Assembly (NCBI GenBank): GCA_034509735.1
Contig: JACGWO010000002.1
Coordinates: 23,731,636-23,795,635 of the forward strand
Reading direction: 5' to 3'
From: Sesamum alatum
Lineage: Eukaryota; Streptophyta; Magnoliopsida; Lamiales; Pedaliaceae
Length of the DNA: 64,000 nucleotides
The notes below the pieces were generated by a model. The model ran no database searches. It saw only the letters and a list, made by a program, of their open reading frames with translations, and was not told the origin of the DNA. How positions within the stretch are numbered: position 1 is the first letter of the stretch; the number at the start of each line of letters is the position of its first letter. The position numbers and the translations under genes were made by a program. Shown here piece by piece: positions 21,509 to 32,200 of the stretch.

Positions 21509-22380
21509 ATGTCTAAGAACCCATTAACCATGATTCTCGAGACTAACAAATTCAACGGAACGAACTATTCGGACTGGCTGAGAAACCTGAGGATTGTCCT
21601 CGGTTTTGAGAACCAAGGCTACTCTTGGACGAGCCGCCACCGAGCGACTTACCGCAGGGGTCCACGCCTGAAGAACGTTTGACGTTCGAGAAATGGCATA
21701 AGGACAGCCGGAAAGTACGCAGTATCATACTAGCTTCGATGTCTAACGACATCCAGAAGCAGTATGAGAGGCTGGACAACGTCTCCGCCATAATGCTCCG
21801 CATGAACGAGGTTTATGCGGTTCCGGATAGGCATATTAGATTTGCCGCCACAAAACCATTCTTTGGCACCAAGCTCGCTGAAGGAGCGTCTGTATAGAGT
21901 CATGGGGTCAAGATGCTCTCCCTAGTGGAGAAACTCGAGAACCTTAAAGCTGGGCTTAACAATGACACGTACATTGACGTGATCCTCCAGTCACTTCCTC
22001 CATCCTATGACCCGTTTGTTGTAAACTACAACATGAACGGACTTGAGAAGTCTATTCATGAGTTGATCAACATGCTGGTCCAATACGAGGCAACGACCCA
22101 CAAGTCGGCGCCGGCGGTATTGATAGGAGAGGCTTCGACCTCCAAGGCGAATGGCAAGAGGGCCGGACGCTGGAAGAGGAAGAAGGGCAAAGGGAAGATG
22201 GTTGTGGCCCCTGCTCACGCTCCGGGCGTCCCTGTTGCTCCGGTTGGACCGAGCAAAGGGAAAGAGAAGGCTCGTGGTTCTCAGCGGTCCAAGGCAAATG
22301 ATGTCTGCATACATTGCCAAGGGAAAGGGCATTGGAAGAGGGAGTGCCCACAACTCCTCTCCAACCCAGGTGTGTTTGTG
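21509..22380 (+). pseudogene. Copia-inner gag
   Basis: ATG at 21,509 (MSKNPLTMILETNKFNGTNY) opens a typical Copia gag N-terminus with NYSDWLRNLRIVL. A one-base loss near 21,619 shifts the frame; the chain resumes at 21,625 with DEPPPSDLPQGSTPEERLTF and continues past a TAG at 21,895-21,897. The nucleocapsid zinc knuckle is CIHCQGKGHWKREC at 22,306-22,347, with all four ligands intact. It is preceded by a basic Lys/Gly stretch (22,150-22,290). Gag would build the particle and bind RNA. Confidence 0.9.
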
Positions 22381-22760
22381 GTTGAATTTAATATGATTAC
22401 TAATTCTGCTTCATGGGTATTGGATACCGGGTGTGGTGCTCACATCTGCAGTGATCTGCAGGCACTGCAAAGAAGTAAAAGGCTAACCAAGGATGAGATG
22501 ATCCTGAGGCTAGGCGATGGCAAGGCCATTGCTGCGGAGGCCGTAGGATCACTAGAGTTAGCCATTAGTAGTCATGTTAGGATTGTACTGAACGACTGTT
22601 TCTATGTACCTAGCATGATTAAAAACATTGTTTCCATCCCGGTCCTTGATAAGGAGGGATATGAATTTACCATCAATAAAAACGGTTTTTTCATTATCAA
22701 AGATGGTATTTCTCATTTGCTTGGTACATTGGTCAACGGTCTGTACATACTTCAACAGTC
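22381..22760 (+). pseudogene. Copia-inner aspartic protease domain
   Basis: In the same frame as gag, WVLDTGCGAHICSDLQAL carries the catalytic DTG (22,423-22,431). LRLGDGKAIAAEAVGSL and CFYVPSMIKNIVSIPVL follow, both standard Copia protease segments. This part of the polyprotein is open and contains no obvious catalytic change. It would release Gag, integrase and RT from the precursor. Confidence 0.9.
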
Positions 22761-23833
22761 TAATTGGATTATGACTGCAGAACACAAACGAAAACGTGAT
22801 GATCATAATAACGCACAGATATGGCATGCGAGGTTAGGTCATATCTCTAAAGATAGGATAAGAAGGTTGGTGGACTCAAAGAGTCTAGAAATAGACGATT
22901 TGGACAATCTACCGACCTGCGAATCCTTTCTAAAGGGAAAGATGACCAAGAAACCCTTTGTTGGACAAAGTACGCTAGCTAGTGGTCTGTTGGATTTGAT
23001 CCATACAGATGTCTGTGGTCCACTAAATACTCAGGCTAGAGGTGGGGTACTCGTACTTCATAACCTTTACCGATGATCACTCACGGTATGGTTATGTTTA
23101 CCTGATGAGGTACAAGTCTGAAACCTTTGGAAGGTTTAAAGAATACAGACTTGAAGTAGAGAACCAAACCGGTTGAAAGATCAAAGCCCTTCGGTCGGAC
23201 CGAGGTGGACAGTATTTGAGTGGTGAGTTTACTGATTATCTAAAAGAGAATGGGATTCTCTCTCAGTAGACCCCTTCTGGAACACCGCAGCTTAATGGTG
23301 TGTCTGAAAGGAGGAATCGGACCTTGTTGGACATGGTCCGATCCATGATGAGTTTTACCGAACTACCCCTTTCCTTCTAGGGATACGCTCTTGAGACGGC
23401 GGCCAAAGTTTTGAGCTTGGTGCCATCTAAAAAGGTATCCCAGACGCCATATGAGATATGGAATGGCAAGCCTGCCTCCTACAAATACTTGAAAGTGTGG
23501 GGTTGCCCCGCATATGTGAAGAGATTAGAGGGAGATAAACTGGACTCGAGGTCTAGTTTATGCAGGTTCATCGGCTATCCAAAAGAAACTGCGGGGTATT
23601 ATTTCTATGATCCCTCCGAGCAAAAGGTTTTTGTCTCGCGAAACGCATTGTTCTTGGAAAAAGGTTTTCCATCGGATAGTCGACGCGATGAGGTGCTCCT
23701 TGAGGAATCAAGTGAGGCACCCCAAGAGGCGGCAGTGACATCTGAGCCAGAAGTTCCCACTGATATTGTTCCAGTCCACCATAGGTCGGCCAGAGTATCC
23801 CATGCACTGATAGGTATGGATTTCTGGGCTTGA
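22761..23833 (+). pseudogene. Copia-inner integrase, frameshifted
   Basis: The GAG-pre-integrase zinc finger is recognisable (HARLGH at about 22,824), but its last CxxC reads CESF, so one zinc-binding Cys has become Phe. The catalytic core starts with DLIHTDVCGPL (first Asp). A frameshift near 23,045 ends the gag-protease frame at 23,076. The core continues in another frame with FTDDHSRYGYV (second Asp) and a GVSERRNRTLLDM-like Glu motif near 23,310, with stops at about 23,176, 23,269 and 23,381. The C-terminal part (23,411-23,833) is open and has WGCPAYVKRLEGDKLDSRS. Confidence 0.9.
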
Positions 23834-24820
23834 CCGGTCAGTTGGATAATGATCCAAAGACGTACGGAGAAGCGATGTCGGACATCGATTCGGACAAGTG
23901 GCTTGAGGCCATGAAATCCGAGATGGACTCGATGGGCACAAACAAGGTTTGGACCCTAGTAGATCCACCCAAAGGGGTTAAACCCGTAGGGTGTAAATGG
24001 GTCTACAAACGTAAGCTTGGAGCTGACGGGGAGGTTACAACCTTCAAAGCCAGGCTTGTGGCGAAAGGTTACACTCAACGACCCGGGATCGATTTTGAGG
24101 AAACCTACTCGCCCGTAGCAATGGCCAAGTCCATTCGGATACTGCTTGCCATAGCAGCATGGTATGACTATGAAATATGGCAGATGGACGTGAAAACGGC
24201 TTTCCTCAACGGTTTCGTAGAGGAAGAGATCTATATGGATCAGCCGGAAGGTTTCACAACTGTTGGAGAAGAGCAGAAGGTCTGCCGTCTCCAAAGGTCC
24301 ATCTATGGCCTCAAACAAGCTTCCCGAAGCTGGAACATGCGTTTTGATGAAGTCATACGGGGATATGATTTCATCAAGAACGAGTGCGATCCTTGTGTAT
24401 ACAAGAAGATCAGTGGGAGCTCAGTTGCTTTTGTGGTGCTTTTACGTGGATGACATCTTGCTCATTGGGAATGACGCTAAGATGTTGGGTACCACTAAAG
24501 CTTGGTTGTCAACACAATTCTCCATGAAGGATATGGGCGAGGCATCCTACATCCTTGGCATCAAGATCTACAGGGATAGATCTAGAAGGATGTTAGGAAT
24601 GGCCCAGTCCTCGTATATTGAGAAAGTCTTAAAGAGATTCAAGATGGAGAACTCAAAACGAGGATTCCTTCCTATGAGGCATGGAATTAAGTTTTCCAAG
24701 AAGCAGTCTCCTAAGACTGATGAGGAGCTTAAAAGGATGTTGGACATCCCCTATGCTTTAGTCGTAGGCAGCATACAGTATGCTGTCAGTGCACTAGACC
24801 TGATGTGGCTTTCGCTTTGA
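23830..24820 (+). pseudogene. Copia-inner reverse transcriptase, frameshifted
   Basis: 23,830-24,453 encodes NKVWTLVDPPKGVKPVGCKW, FKARLVAKGYTQRPGIDFEE, QMDVKTAFLNGFVEEEIYM and IYGLKQASRSW, the complete finger and palm motifs of Copia RT. A frameshift at about 24,430 precedes the catalytic box YVDD (24,443-24,454), which is read in the next frame together with MKDMGEASYILGIKIYRDRS. A further frameshift near 23,825 separates the domain from integrase. Confidence 0.93.
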
Positions 24821-25412
24821 GCGTAACAAGTTGATATCAGTCGTGTGCCGGGGAGGCACACTGGAGTGCAGTCAATAATATCCTGAAGTACCTGAAAAGG
24901 ACTAAGGACATGTTCTTGACCTACGGCGGTGGACAGTTGATACTGGAAGGCTATAGCGACGCTAGCTTCCAGTAGGATGACGATGATGCCAAGTCTCAGT
25001 ATGGTTTTGTATTTAGGCTAAATGGTGGTGTGGTCACTTGGAAGGGTTCCAAGTAGACTACCACGGCGGACCCCACCATAGAATTTTGAATACATAGCGG
25101 CTTTGGAAACTGTTAAGGAGTGGTTTGGTTGATGAGCTACATCCAAGGGTTGGATGTAGGACCTAGCACTGCTAAGCCTGTAATTATCTTTTATGATAAC
25201 AACGGGGCGATAGGGCTAGCAAAGGAGCCGAGATCTCATCACGATCCAAGCATATTCTTAGACGCTACCATCTCTTAAAGAGATGGATAGTAGGAGTGAG
25301 GTTCGGTTGGACCGAGTCAGCTCCGCAGAAAATATAGCAGATCCACTTGCTAAGCCCATGTTGCAAGTTGTCCATACTCACCATCTGAATAAGAGCTTCG
25401 AGGTCAATGGGT
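24790..25412 (+). pseudogene. Copia-inner RNase H, heavily broken
   Basis: The segments LKYLKRTKDMF, YSDASF (24,955-24,972), SQYGFVF, and toward the end SSAENIADPLAKP-like sequence (25,320-25,360) identify the Copia RNase H and its C-terminus. Several in-frame stops (e.g. at 24,973 and 25,054) and frameshifts interrupt it. The homologous fragment of Copia-outer (28,705-29,228) is better preserved. Confidence 0.85.
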
Positions 25413-25427
25413 GATTGGCTTTAGGTC

Positions 25428-25438
25428 AAGTGGGAGAT
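25428..25438 (+). promoter_or_regulatory. polypurine tract of Copia-inner
   Basis: AAGTGGGAGAT immediately precedes the TG of the 3' LTR and would prime plus-strand DNA synthesis. The same place in Copia-outer reads AAGTGCGAGAT (29,238-29,248). Confidence 0.85.
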
Positions 25439-27666
25439 TGTTGGAATAGGTGACCAGAAAGCCAATAGGTTTGGCAATTTGTAACCTATCCGACAACTTG
25501 ATGTGAATGTAATATTATTATGTGATGAATAAGATGAGTGTTCGTCATCAATGGTACCTTCTTTGTTGCGCTCATCTTACATTTGTTAAAATGGTGTTTA
25601 ACTTATATCGCAGCAAAGCCCACAGACCATGGATAACAACTCATGCAGTTGGGCCACGCATTGGATGGTGGTCATGAAACCAACTGATTAAGAGTTGGGT
25701 TTGAAACGTTCCAAGTCGAGGACCTCGAGACAGGGCATCGAGAGTCCTATTGAGACTTGCGTCAAGAGTCGCGTTCGTTGGATGAGTGTCGTGTTTCATC
25801 GGCGACAGGCGTGGGACGCCTACACGATCTTGATGGGTTGGTCGACTGGGGTCGAGCCGACTGGACTGACTCGCGGGGATCATCATATGGAAGCCTTGGA
25901 GGCTTGGTCGGTATGATTAGTTTTCCCCAGTTCCGATAGTACGGGAGTAATCCTCAGACTTGAGGAATCATGGCAGTCGCGTGCACAGGACGGCTGTATC
26001 TTGGATCTGGCGAGAGGTAATCATTCTGTAAGATGATTATCATAAGCCTTGTCCAGTGCAGTCGGAATGTGTAGCGAGGACGGTGGATTCCAAGAAGAGG
26101 ATCCGTCCCCTGTCAATATGTGATAGAGGTATCTCCTATGCACTCGGAGACACGTTCATGCTGTTTGAAGTTGTGGCCACAGTGGTTGGTCGAACAGGGA
26201 ATGGTTTCCTGTGTCGACGCAATGAAGCATACGTGGTCTCGAGTATTAAGCATAGATGTCTAGTCAAGGATGGGAACCGACGCCCAATTCCATACCCTAG
26301 ACTAAGGACGGGAGACGGTAGACGGAAGGATCGTACCCGTACGGAATCGGCGCCTAAATGTTCACGCCAATTCACCTAGTCTTTAGTGCCATGGACCGTT
26401 GCTAGACGGCCACCCATGGTAACGGGACCTTGTGGGACACGGGCCCAAGTCTAGCTGAGAGTGAACCTAAACGGTCACACACAAATCACTGAGGAGGTTG
26501 AGAGATCGACTTGGAGTCAATCTCGAAGGATAAAATAAGTAATTGGATTACTTAAGGGAAAATCCATTGGATGGACCGGCCGATATTGTATCGGGCTTCC
26601 GTTTAATCGGTAAATTGGATTTTCGATTAAATATGAAAATTTGAGACGTTGAGACGTTGGATCTTTTAATTGGATTAAAAGATCAACGAGAATAATTTAA
26701 ATGGACATTAAATTGGATTTAATGTTGAGTTGGTCGTAATTGGATTACGATAAAACCCGGTCCGTTAAATTATACACGAGAGGAGAAATAATTCCTATTT
26801 TAGAGTAGGAAGAAATTGGACTTCTTCCCTTAATTAAACATGGCCGACATGCTCCCTTGGAGGAAGCAAAATCAGCCATGTTTCATGCTAGGTGGTATGT
26901 TGACTTATCTCTTTTGGAAAGAGACAAATCAACTCCAATTAAGCTCTTCCCTTTTGTTATGATTTGATCATACCATAAATTTTGGTAGGCTTGATTGAAG
27001 AATTAATGGTGATTGATTGGAATGAATCTAGACATCATTGGATGAACCTAGATACATTCCAATAATCACATTAATTATGTATATATATTAGAATATACAA
27101 CACCAAGCATAAGTGATTCATTATTCATCTTTTTCTAGGAAAAAGAGAAGACAAAAATCCCTCTCCTCTCTCTCAAATTTCGTGCTCTCTCCCTCTCCCA
27201 CACTTGTGTTCTTCACTTTATTTTGAATCAAGAAGAAGAACAAAGTAAGTTTAAGAGAACACTAATTCATAGTGTTCTTCTCTTAAACCGATTCCTTCTA
27301 AACCCGTTCTTTTCTAGCAAGAAGAACGTGTGTTTCTTCCGCTATGGTGTGGATCACCTTTGGAGAATCCATACGTTTGGATTTCATGAGCATTCCGGAG
27401 AAGGAACAACGCAAGTAGCCAGGAGCATACGCTAAACAATCAAAGGTAACGGTTTATTACGCTTTGATTGATTTCATTTTATATATCTATGCCCTATGTG
27501 CTTAAATATATGTTTTAATATTTACACATCCTACATCGAACGCCCGGTTGAGCACCCAAGGGTACACCCTTGGGATTCGGGTGTTTTGAATTTGATTTAA
27601 ATTTATGCACAATTTCTCGCTTTCTCGCTTCCGCTCGCGCTACCGGGCGGATCCGCTTCTCCTTCA
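25439..27666 (+). mobile_element. Copia-inner 3' LTR, full length
   Basis: 2,228 bp, TGTTGGAATAGG to CTTCTCCTTCA, followed by the CGCAC duplication. It serves as the reference for the family. A TA-rich promoter-like block lies at about 27,074-27,100, and the R/U5-like end contains the conserved block ACATCGAACGCCCGGTTGAG (27,533-27,552). No gene. Confidence 0.95.
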
Positions 27667-27671
27667 CGCAC
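27667..27671. repeat. CGCAC target-site duplication of Copia-inner (right)
   Basis: Exact repeat of 18,595-18,599. The GC-rich leader of Copia-outer continues directly after it. Confidence 0.95.
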
Positions 27672-28704
27672 GCGTTGTGCGCAGACGCATAGGCTGCTAG
27701 CTGGGCCAGGGCATCGCATGGGGCACGTGGGCCCCTGGCGCGCAGGCAGCCGCACGCGTGCATGCGCCTACGCACCTGTGTGGGCGCCGGGCCTGTGAGC
27801 AGGACGGCTGGGCTGTTATGTGCCAGTTTTTGACGTTTTTCTGAAAATTTGATTTTCGGGTAATTTCTGCATATTTTCTTAAAATGAATTACTTTTGCAT
27901 ATTTGATTTTGGAATTATTGAATTTTTTCTTAGATCAAATTTTCTTAATTAATCAGGGGTTTTCCACATGCATTAGATGCATTGTGTATGATGTCTATTA
28001 AATTTAAATTTGAAGCTTGTACATTGTCTATTATGTTTATATCTTGTGATGTTGGACATCACTTGAATATTTTGAATATCTATGTTGGCATGATTATTTG
28101 GTATAATTGTGTATTATGTGTTGATGGAATCAACATGGTATGATCACAAGAGCCCTAGACCTTATGTATGAATGAATGACATTTATTTACATTTTTGACG
28201 GGTGCTTGTGTGCCTCTTGTTTCAGGACTATCATTTCCCACTTTTCGCCTCATGATGTTAAGGCTTGCTTATTTCCTCTTTTTCATGTATTACTATTCCC
28301 ATGTAATGAGAGTAGTTAGAATATTTCTGGTGAGGTTTCATTTTGTAATAATAACAAGCCCATGGAGTCGGAGGCCCAAGGTGATACATCAAAGCGTAAA
28401 ACAAGAAGAGCCACAAGGCCCATTGGAATGACAATGGGTTAATTACTTTGTAATAGTGTAGGACCACCCTAGACAGACCATAGACTCACTGCGGGCTCAC
28501 TGGGTCACATAGGTTGGGCTTGTGATCATCCTAACAGTGGTTATGCTATGTTTATTGCATGCGGCGTATTTATTTATCACTTTATGAATATTGGATATAT
28601 ATGTATGCAACGATACTTAATGTGATGAGGTCTCAGTCGTTATCAAAAACAAACTCTCATTTGGATGGACCAAACACTTTATGAATATTGGATATTTATG
28701 TATG
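27672..28704 (+). other. leader of Copia-outer (right part); no gene seen
   Basis: It starts with the rest of the GC-rich block (to about 27,815) and then aligns with the leader of Copia-inner (about 20,095-20,940). Landmarks include TGATGTTGGACATCACTTG and GGTGATACATCAAAGCGTAA-like sequence. It ends at the internal deletion. A 30-bp string ending ATATTTATGTATG occurs twice (28,578-28,607 and 28,675-28,704), the second copy lying exactly at the join. Confidence 0.75.
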
Positions 28705-29228
28705 AAAAGGACTAAGGACATGTTCTTGATCTATGGTGGTGGAGAATTGATATTGGAAGGTTACAGCGACTCTAGCTTCTAGTCAAATGACGGCGATGCC
28801 AAGTCTCAGTTTTCATTTTTAGACTTAATGGTGGCTTTGTTGCTTGGAAGAGTTCCAAGAAGGCTACCACGGTGGACTCCACCACCGAGTCTGAATACAT
28901 AGCAACTTCGGAAGCTGCTAAGGAGGCGGTTTGGATGAAGAACTGCATCCAAGAGTTGGGTGTAGTGCCTAGCATTGCTGAGGCAGTAGTTATTTTCTAC
29001 AATAACAACGGCGCAATAGCACAAGCAAAGGAACCAAGATCTCATCACCGATCCAAGCATATTCTTAGACGCTACCATTTGCTCAGAGAGATGGTTAGTA
29101 GAGGTGATGCTCGAATGGATAGAGTTAGCTCGGCAGAAAACATAGCAGATCCACTCACTAAGCCGATGTCGCAAACTTCCCATAATCAGCATCTGGATAA
29201 GATGGATTTGAGGTCAATGGGTGATTAG
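28705..29228 (+). pseudogene. Copia-outer RNase H fragment
   Basis: 28,872-29,228 is open and encodes DSTTESEYIATSEAAKEAVW, HILRRYHLLREMVSRGDARM, SSAENIADPLTKPMS and a C-terminal stop before the polypurine tract. This is the C-terminal half of Copia RNase H with its conserved TESEYIA and ADPLTKP motifs. 28,705-28,815 holds the upstream part in another frame. Gag, protease, integrase and RT are absent. Confidence 0.9.
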
Positions 29229-29248
29229 CTTTAGGTCAAGTGCGAGAT

Positions 29249-32200
29249 TGTTAAAATAGTTGACCAGAAAGCCAATAGGTTTGGCATTTTGTAATCTATT
29301 TCACAATTTGATGTAATGTAATATTATGTAATGAATAAAATGAGTGTTCATTGCCATTGGTGTTATCTTTATTGTGCTCATTTTTCATATGTTAAATATC
29401 GTTTTACATATATCACAACAAAGCCCACCGACCACGATTATCAACTCATGCAGTTGAGCCACGCATTGGATGGTGGTTATCAAACCAACTGATAAAGGGC
29501 TGGGTCTGGAACTTTCCAAGTCAAGGACGAGATAGGGCATTGAGAGTCCTATAGAGACTTTCACCAAGAGTCATACACATTAGATGAGTGCTATGTTTCA
29601 TCGACGATAGGTGTGGGACGCCTATACGATCTTGGTGGGTTGGTCGACTGGGTTGAGCCGGCTGAGCTGACTCGTGGGGATCATCATATGAAAGCCTTGG
29701 TAGCTTGGTCGATATGATTGGATTTTCCCGGTTCCGATAGTACGGAGTGACCATAGCAGTCACGTTGACACAATGGCTGTATCTTGGATCTGGTGAGAGG
29801 TGATCATGTCGCTGACATGTTTATTATAAGCTTTGTGCAGTGCAGTCAGAATGTGTAGCAAGGACGGTGGGTTTCAAGAAGAGGTTGTTAGAACAGGTGA
29901 CCAGAAAGCCAATAGGTTTGGGGATTTTTAACCTATCTGACAACTTGATGTAAATGTAATATTATTATGTAATGAATAAGATGAGTGTTCGTCACCAATA
30001 GTACCTTCTTTGTTGCGCTCATCTTACATTTGTTAAAACGGTGTTTAACTTATATCGCAACAAAGCCCACAGACCATGGATAACAACTCGTGCATTTGGG
30101 CCATGCATTGGATGGTGGTCATGAAACCAACTGATTAAAAGTTAGGTCTGAAACGTTCCAAGTCGAGGACCTCGAGACAGGGCATCGAGAGTCCTATTGA
30201 GACTTGGTTCAAGAGTCGTGTTCATTGGATGAGTGCCGTGTTCCATCGGCGACAGGCGTGGGATGCCTACACGATCTTGATGGGTTGGTCGACTGGGGTC
30301 GAGCCGACTGGACTGACTCGCGGGGATCATCATATGGAAGCCTTGGAGGCTTGGGCGGTATGATTGGTTTTCCCCGGTTCCGATAGTACGGGAGTAATCC
30401 TCAGACTTGAGGGATCATGGCAGTCGCGTGCACATGACGGCTGTATCTTGGATCTGGCGAGAGGTAATAATTTTGTAAGATGATTATCATAAGCCTTGTC
30501 CAGTGCAGTCGGAATGTGTAGCGAGGACGGTGGATTCCAAGAAGAGGATCCGTCCCCTGTCAGTATGTGACAGAGGTATCTCCTATGCACTCGGAGACAC
30601 GTTCATGCTGTTTGAAGCTATGGCCACAGTGGTTGGTCGAACAGGGAATGGTTTCCTGTGTCGACGCAATGAAGCATACGTGGTCTCGAGTATTAAGCAT
30701 AGATGTCTAGTCAAGGATGGGAACCGACGCCCAATTCCATACCCTAGACTAAGGTCGGGAGACGGTAGACGGAAGGATCATACCTGTACGGAATCAGCGC
30801 CTAAATGTTCAGACCAATTCACCAAGTCTCTAGTTCCATGGACCGTTGCTAGACGGCCGCCCATGGTAACGGGCCCTTGTGGGATACGGGCCCAAGTCTA
30901 GCTAAGGGTGAACCTAAAGGGTCACACACAAATCACCGAGGAGGTTGAGAGATCGACTTGGAGTCAATCTCGAAGGATAAATAAGTAATTGGATTACTTA
31001 AGGGAAAGTCCATTGGATGGACGGGCCAATATTGTATCGGGCTTTCATTTAATCGGTAAATTGGATTTTCGATTAAATATGGAAAGTTGAGACGTTGAGA
31101 CGTTGGATCTTTTAATTGGATTAAAAGATCAACGAGAATAATTTAAATGGACATTAAATTGGATTTGATGTTGTGTTCGTCGTAATTGGATTACGATAAA
31201 ACCCGATGCGTTAAATTTTACTCGAGAGGAGAAACAATTCCTGTTTTGGAATAGGAAGAAGTTGGACTTCTTCCCTTAAATAAACATGGCCGACATGCTC
31301 TCTTGAAGGAAGTAAAATCAGCCATGTTTCATGCTAGGTGGTATGTTGACTTGTTTCTTTTGGAAAGAGACAAATCAACTCCAATCAAGCTCTTCCCTTT
31401 TGGTATGATTTGATCATACCATAAAAGTTGGTAGGCTTGATTGAAGAATTGATGGAGATTGATTGGAATGAATCTAGACATCCTTGGATGAACCTAGACA
31501 CATTCCAAGCATAAGTGATTCATTATTCATCTTTTTCTAGGAAAAAGAGAAGACAAAAATCCCTCTCCTCTCTCTCAACTCTCGGCCTCTCTCCCTCTCC
31601 CACACTTGTGTTCTTCACTTGATTTTGAATCAAGAAGAAGAACAAAGTAAGTTTAAGAGAACACTAATTCATAGTGTTCTTATCTTAAAACGATTCCTTC
31701 TTAAACCCGTTCTTTTCTAGCAAGAAGAACGTGTGTTTCTTTCGGTGTGGTGTGGATCACCTTTGGAGAATCCATACATTTGGATTTCGTGAGCATTCCG
31801 GAGAAGGAACAACGTAAGAGCCGGGAGCATACGCTAAACAATCGAAGGTAAAAGTCTCCTTACGCTTTGATTGATTTATTGTATATATCTATGCCCTATG
31901 TGTTTAAATATATGTTTCCAATATTTACACATTCTACATCGAACGCCCGGTTGAGCACCCAAGGGTACACCCCTTGGGATCCGTTTATTTAAATTAGATT
32001 TAAATTTACGCACTTTTTCTCGCTTCCGCTCGCGCTCCCAGGCGGATCCGCTTGTCCTTCAGAGGATCCGTTCCCTATCAGTATGTGACAGAGGTATCTC
32101 CTATGCACTCAGAGGCACGGTGGTTGATCAAGCAAGAAATAGTTTCCTTTGTCGATACAATGAGGCATACGTAGTCTCGAGCATTAAGCATAGACGCCTA

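Larger units (their letters stand above)
18600..27666 (+). mobile_element. Copia-inner: near-complete Ty1/Copia retrotransposon with mutated gag-pol
   Basis: It has two LTRs, a primer binding site (TGGTATCTGAGC, 19,733-19,744), a GC-rich leader, gag, protease, integrase, RT and RNase H in Copia order, and a polypurine tract (AAGTGGGAGATT, ending 25,438), all between CGCAC duplications. Where both LTRs are present they differ at only a few bases per 200, so this insertion is younger than Copia-outer. The 5' LTR lacks its middle 1.1 kb. Gag-pol has at least four frameshifts and several stops, so it is not autonomous now. Confidence 0.93.

Noticed and set aside
22067..22353. Long minus-strand open frames opposite Copia-inner gag
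   Set aside because: They lie exactly opposite the basic linker and zinc knuckle of gag and reflect its composition; no independent motif.
23956..24318. 120-codon minus-strand open frame opposite Copia RT
   Set aside because: It is the reverse shadow of the well-conserved RT segment.
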